Shown: piece after piece, positions 5,720-8,573 of the stretch
Layout of the letters: every line of letters starts with the position of its first letter
How positions within the stretch are numbered: the stretch's first letter is position 1
Translations under genes and position numbers: made by a program
Assembly: GCA_016928125.1 (NCBI GenBank)
Contig: JAFGLK010000178.1
Span: 1 to 8,573 of the forward strand
DNA length: 8,573 nt
Source: Anaerolineae bacterium
GTDB lineage: Bacteria > Chloroflexota > Anaerolineae > UBA1429
Direction: 5' to 3'
The notes under the pieces: model-generated
The model's input: only the letters and a program-made list of their open reading frames with translations
Database searches by the model: none
What the model was told of the DNA's origin: nothing

Positions 5720-6916
5720 TCAGGCCAAAAGGCCCTGGGCAAAACGCTCGCCAAAGGCCTCCGCAGCGTGCAAGTCTTGATTGGTTGGGCCACCCTGGAA
5801 CTCGAGCGTATCCACCCAATCCCACTTGAGGCTCTCGGTGAGTCTGAGCAGATCCCGCTTGGCGCCGCCGCTCCAGCCATAGCTGCCAAAGTACGCGGCC
5901 TTGCGATTCAGGATGCGCTTGTGCGCCGCCATTTCAATCATCTGAGCGACCGGCGGGAAGAGCGACACCTCGTAGGTGGGCGCGCCGACCATCACACCGT
6001 TATGAATCCACAAGTAGGGCAGCACATAGCTCGCGTGGGTGCGTGCGGCGTCGAAAATCTCCAGCGGCAGGCCGGTCTTGGAGATGCCCTCGGCCACCGC
6101 GTTCATCACGTCCTCGGTATTGCCGTACATCGAGCCGTAGATCAGGGTGACACCTGGATCAGCAGGCTGCGTGGCGAGGCTGGCCCACTTTTGGTAGAGC
6201 TTCACAATCTGGGTCGGATTGCCGCGCCAGACCAAGCCGTGGGAGGGCGCGATGACCTCGATCGGCACCCCGGCCAGCTTGTCGATCGCCTTGAGCGTGG
6301 GGCCGCTGAAACGAGCCACGATGTTCACATAGTAGCGCAACGACTCGTGGATATAATAGTCCATATCGACGCAATCATCGTCAAAGATCGCGCCACGCAG
6401 CGCCCCATAGCCACCAAAGGCGTCGCAGGAAAAGAGCACGCCTTGGCTCGGGGCGTAGGTGACCATCGTCTCCGGCCAGTGCACAAAGGGCACCGAGAAG
6501 AACTGAAGCTTGGTCGCGCCGATCGAGAGCTCCTCGCCATCCTTGACCACGCGCACCCGGTCGGTCAGGCCATAGAATGCGGCCAGCATGGGTTGGGCCT
6601 TGGGCGAGCAGAGAAAGGTCGCCTGCGGCGCAATGCTCTGCAGCAGCTTGATGGCCCCGGTGTGATCGGGCTCGAGATGGTTCAGCACCACATAGTCCAG
6701 CTCGGCGGGATCGATCAGGTCATAGATCTGCTCGAGAAAAGCGCCCCCCTGCGCAGCCTTGACCAGATCGATCAACACCTTTTTCTCGTCGAGCACCAGA
6801 TAGCTGTTGTACGAGACGCCCGCCTCGCTGATCGGCCAGAGCCCCTCGAATAGGTCGGTGGTGCGATCGTTCACCCCGATCCAATAGATCCCCGGTTTGA
6901 TCGAAATGGCTGGCAT
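5720..6916 (-). CDS. fprA: Flavodiiron protein, A-type flavoprotein (O2/NO reductase)
   Basis: The 398 residues match the class A flavodiiron size: a metallo-beta-lactamase-like diiron domain (about 1-250) plus a flavodoxin domain (about 255-395). All diiron ligands are visible: His80, Glu82, Asp84 and His85 in NHLEPDH, His146 in PFVHWPE, Asp165 in SCDAFGG and His226 in PSHGLVW. The flavodoxin part has the FMN phosphate loop YGSMYGNT (260-267), the APTYE loop (312-316) and FGSYGWSGG (343-351). Such cytosolic enzymes reduce O2 to water and/or NO to N2O with electrons from rubredoxin or F420H2; which substrate dominates cannot be read here. No rubredoxin domain or gene is fused or adjacent. The ATG at 6916 has GGAGG seven bases upstream. 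A 232-base leader holds a candidate promoter and two similar palindromes, pointing to its own regulation. It implies an anaerobe or microaerophile that meets oxygen or nitrosative stress. Confidence 0.96.
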   Translation of the reverse strand: MPAISIKPGIYWIGVNDRTTDLFEGLWPISEAGVSYNSYLVLDEKKVLIDLVKAAQGGAFLEQIYDLIDPAELDYVVLNHLEPDHTGAIKLLQSIAPQATFLCSPKAQPMLAAFYGLTDRVRVVKDGEELSIGATKLQFFSVPFVHWPETMVTYAPSQGVLFSCDAFGGYGALRGAIFDDDCVDMDYYIHESLRYYVNIVARFSGPTLKAIDKLAGVPIEVIAPSHGLVWRGNPTQIVKLYQKWASLATQPADPGVTLIYGSMYGNTEDVMNAVAEGISKTGLPLEIFDAARTHASYVLPYLWIHNGVMVGAPTYEVSLFPPVAQMIEMAAHKRILNRKAAYFGSYGWSGGAKRDLLRLTESLKWDWVDTLEFQGGPTNQDLHAAEAFGERFAQGLLA

Positions 6917-6944
6917 GACCTTCCCTCCCCTGGAATGCGTGCCT

Positions 6945-6959
6945 ATGAGTCCTGCTCAT
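6945..6959. promoter_or_regulatory. Operator-like palindrome 1 in the fprA leader
   Basis: ATGAG-TCCTG-CTCAT is a perfect 5-bp inverted repeat about 29 bases upstream of the fprA ATG. It closely resembles palindrome 2, which lies about 24 bases away centre to centre. The regulator is unknown. Confidence 0.45.
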
Positions 6960-6968
6960 CCGCAGCGG

Positions 6969-6982
6969 TGAGCCCTGGCTCA
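6969..6982. promoter_or_regulatory. Operator-like palindrome 2 in the fprA leader
   Basis: TGAGCC-CT-GGCTCA is a perfect 6-bp inverted repeat. It shares the TGAG...CCTG...CTCAT core with palindrome 1. The outer sequences of the pair, CTATGAG (6943-6949) and CTCATAG (6979-6985), are also complementary. The region could therefore fold as one longer leader hairpin instead of acting as two protein sites. Confidence 0.45.
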
Positions 6983-7044
6983 TAGACAACTCCTGTGTGG
7001 GCTTGTAGCGCACGGATGGGCTGTTCTGCTGCGCGCCAGAGCAT

Positions 7045-7072
7045 AGGATAGCACACAAGACGGGTTGCGCAA
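7045..7072 (-). promoter_or_regulatory. Candidate sigma-70-type promoter for fprA
   Basis: On the minus strand TTGCGC (7067-7072) and TATCCT (7045-7050) are separated by 16 bases, a fair match to -35 and -10 elements. Transcription would start near 7038, placing both palindromes in the transcribed leader. The match is imperfect (two mismatches in each hexamer), so this is tentative. Apart from this, the palindromes and the hairpin after the racemase, I see no gene in 6917-7148. Confidence 0.4.
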
Positions 7073-7133
7073 AATCTCAAGCGATCTAGTCAAGATAGCG
7101 GCCCTTTACAGCGTCCCAGCGCCGGCCTTGACT

Positions 7134-7148
7134 CGCCGAGAAGCGGCG
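7134..7148 (-). terminator. Short hairpin directly after the racemase stop
   Basis: CGCCG (7134-7138) and CGGCG (7144-7148) pair around a 5-base loop, immediately beyond the TAG stop at 7149-7151. The stem is short and no U-tract follows, so it is at best a weak terminator. Confidence 0.3.
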
Positions 7149-8573
7149 CTACACCAGACGCGGCACCCGCGCCAGGATCTCAGACACGATCTCATAGTTG
7201 ATCGTGCCCAGGCGCTGGGCCACCTGCTCAACCGTGATACTATCATGCCCCTGCGGGCCGATGAGCACCACCTCATCGCCCGCCCGGACCTGGGGGATGT
7301 CAGTGACATCGATCATGGCCTGATCCATGCAGACATGGCCCACGATCGGCGCGCGCTGCCCGCGAATCAGCACGTCGCCCCAGTTACGCGGGCCGCGGCG
7401 AAAGCCGTCCGCATAGCCTACCGGGATCACCGCGATGCGCGAGGCGCGCCGGGTTTGAAAGCTGCGTCCATAGCCCACAAAGCTGCCTGCGGGAAGCTCC
7501 TTCACCTGGGCCACCTGGCACTTGAAACGCAGCGCAGGCCTCAGGTCGGGGGGGCAAGGTACGTGTGGCGATGGGCTCAGACCGTACATGGCGATGCCGA
7601 GACGCACCAGGTTGTAGTGGCTGGCTGGCAAGCGCAAGATCGCTGCGCTGTTGGCCGCATGGATCCAGCGGGGCGTCAGGCCCTCCGCCTTCAGGGCTTG
7701 AAGCACCTCCTCAAAGCGTGCCAACTGCCAGACGGTATAGTCCAGGTCGGGCTCGTCGGCCGCTGAGAAATGGGTGAACACGCCTTCGAGCTCGAGGCCG
7801 GGCAGAGCGGCGATCTCGCGCGCCAGGCTGACGGCCTCGTCGGGGAGCACGCCCAGGCGCCCCATGCCCGTGTCCACCTTGAGGTGTGCCTGGGCCATCC
7901 TCTGAAGGTCCACAGCGGCGCGAGAGAGCGCCCGCGCCACGTCGTTTGAGAAGACCGTACAGGTTACCCGGTGGAGCACAGCGCTGCGCGCCTGCCAGGG
8001 CGGCGTGTAGCCCAGGCTGAGGATCGGCGCGTCGATACCTGCCTGGCGCAGCGCGATGCCCTCGCCCAGGCAGGCGACGCCCAGCCAGCGGGCGCCATTG
8101 TTCAGGGCAGTGCGTGCCACCTCCACCGCCCCATGACCATAGCCATCCGCCTTGAGCACCGCCAATAGCGCCACCTGCGGCCCGATGATCTCCGCGATGC
8201 GGCGCACATTGTGGCCGATGGCCTCGAGATCGATCTCGACCCAGGTAGGCCGGCCCGGGCGCCGCAATTGCACCTGTTTCCAGCCGCGATGCTGGCGGGG
8301 CAGCACCCGCGGCGCGTCTCGAGGCTGGGCCAGCAGGGGCGCCGCGACCTGCTCAAGCCGGGCTTCGGCGCCGCCCTTGAGCAGGACCAGGTCGCCCGGC
8401 CCTATCTGAGCCTGAAGCAGACGTACCGCATCCTCTGCGGTATACGTCACGTACACCCGGTCGGGCGCCAGGCCCGCCTGCCGCGCGGCCTCGGCGGCGA
8501 TGCTCACCAGGTCCCCCTTGGCAACCAGGCCGTCAGCGACCTCGGCGATACGCTGGCCCAAGTGCCGGTGAGC
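7149..8573 (-). CDS. MurF-alanine racemase fusion, 5' end outside the window
   Basis: The frame is open to the right edge, giving 474 visible residues; the first ATG/GTG/TTG-type codon (TTG at 8559-8561) is internal, because upstream codons read A-H-R-H into the family motif. Visible residues 1 to about 85 resemble the C-terminal domain of MurF (HRHLGQRIAEVADGLVAKGD, then GPGDLVLLKGG). MurF adds D-Ala-D-Ala to UDP-MurNAc-tripeptide. A linker of about 20 residues leads to a full alanine racemase from RPTWVEIDL (nt 8252). It has PLP Lys141 in LKADGYGHG (codon 8151-8153), the HFSAAD and NSAA segments, RLGIAMYGLSP, catalytic Tyr368 in VGYGRSF, and CMDQAMIDVTD. The racemase makes the D-Ala that feeds the ligase pathway, so the fusion joins two steps of peptidoglycan precursor synthesis. 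Similar fusions are known in Bacteroidetes. The MurF KGSR motif here is KGGA. The ATP-binding part of MurF is expected beyond the window. Confidence 0.93.
   Translation of the reverse strand, partial: AHRHLGQRIAEVADGLVAKGDLVSIAAEAARQAGLAPDRVYVTYTAEDAVRLLQAQIGPGDLVLLKGGAEARLEQVAAPLLAQPRDAPRVLPRQHRGWKQVQLRRPGRPTWVEIDLEAIGHNVRRIAEIIGPQVALLAVLKADGYGHGAVEVARTALNNGARWLGVACLGEGIALRQAGIDAPILSLGYTPPWQARSAVLHRVTCTVFSNDVARALSRAAVDLQRMAQAHLKVDTGMGRLGVLPDEAVSLAREIAALPGLELEGVFTHFSAADEPDLDYTVWQLARFEEVLQALKAEGLTPRWIHAANSAAILRLPASHYNLVRLGIAMYGLSPSPHVPCPPDLRPALRFKCQVAQVKELPAGSFVGYGRSFQTRRASRIAVIPVGYADGFRRGPRNWGDVLIRGQRAPIVGHVCMDQAMIDVTDIPQVRAGDEVVLIGPQGHDSITVEQVAQRLGTINYEIVSEILARVPRLV

Noticed and set aside
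5613..5825. A 71-residue N-terminal extension of the PHP protein
   Set aside because: It overlaps the last third of a hundred bases of fprA, has Arg/Gly/Pro-rich shadow-like sequence, and would move the first metal motif away from its usual N-terminal place.
5612..6853. A 413-residue + strand open frame opposite fprA
   Set aside because: It is antisense to fprA, whose ligands and domains are unmistakable. Its translation is low-complexity in H, R, G and A, as expected from an opposite frame in GC-rich DNA.
8559..8561. TTG at 8559-8561 as start of the alanine racemase gene
   Set aside because: Codons upstream are open and read A-H-R-H, completing the MurF-like 'HR.LG' motif, so the gene continues beyond the window.

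Overview
The window is GC-rich bacterial chromosome (roughly 60-65% G+C) with compact genes, SD-led ATG starts and little intergenic space. Family content (an A-type flavodiiron protein, a MurF-Alr fusion, a stand-alone ParB/sulfiredoxin-like protein, a cytosolic S1 sulfatase and a CE7 esterase) fits an anaerobic or microaerophilic Chloroflexota member, perhaps Anaerolineae-like. That placement is inference; the window contains no phylogenetic marker.

Layout. Two genes lie on the + strand at the left: a ParB/Srx-fold-like protein (34-579) and a 67-68 residue single-pass membrane protein (671-877). They are separated by a palindrome-rich repeat with a 17-base period. They converge with a run of six minus-strand genes across an 11-bp perfect hairpin (906-932). 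In transcription order, from right to left, that run is: the 3' part of a MurF-alanine racemase fusion that runs off the right edge (7149-8573), flavodiiron protein FprA (5720-6916), a PHP-domain metal-dependent phosphoesterase (4512-5612), an EamA/DMT 10-helix transporter (3552-4424), an S1-family sulfatase (2150-3472) and a CE7 acetyl-xylan esterase/cephalosporin-C deacetylase (1032-1997).

The six genes are probably not one tight operon, because gaps are 79-232 bases and several hold dyad-symmetric elements. The 232-base leader of fprA has a plausible promoter and two look-alike palindromes, suggesting separate regulation of the oxygen/NO-detoxifying enzyme. The sulfatase and the esterase both remove ester decorations (sulfate, acetyl) from sugars. 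Neither has a signal peptide, so together with the transporter they may form a small cytosolic pathway for decorated oligosaccharides or metabolites (inference). The racemase fusion serves peptidoglycan precursor synthesis.

I found no mobile element, CRISPR array, tRNA/rRNA or defence system. The main points for a second look are the MurF-Alr fusion with an altered MurF motif, the tandem palindromes before fprA, the period-17 repeat, and the cytosolic sulfatase/deacetylase pair.
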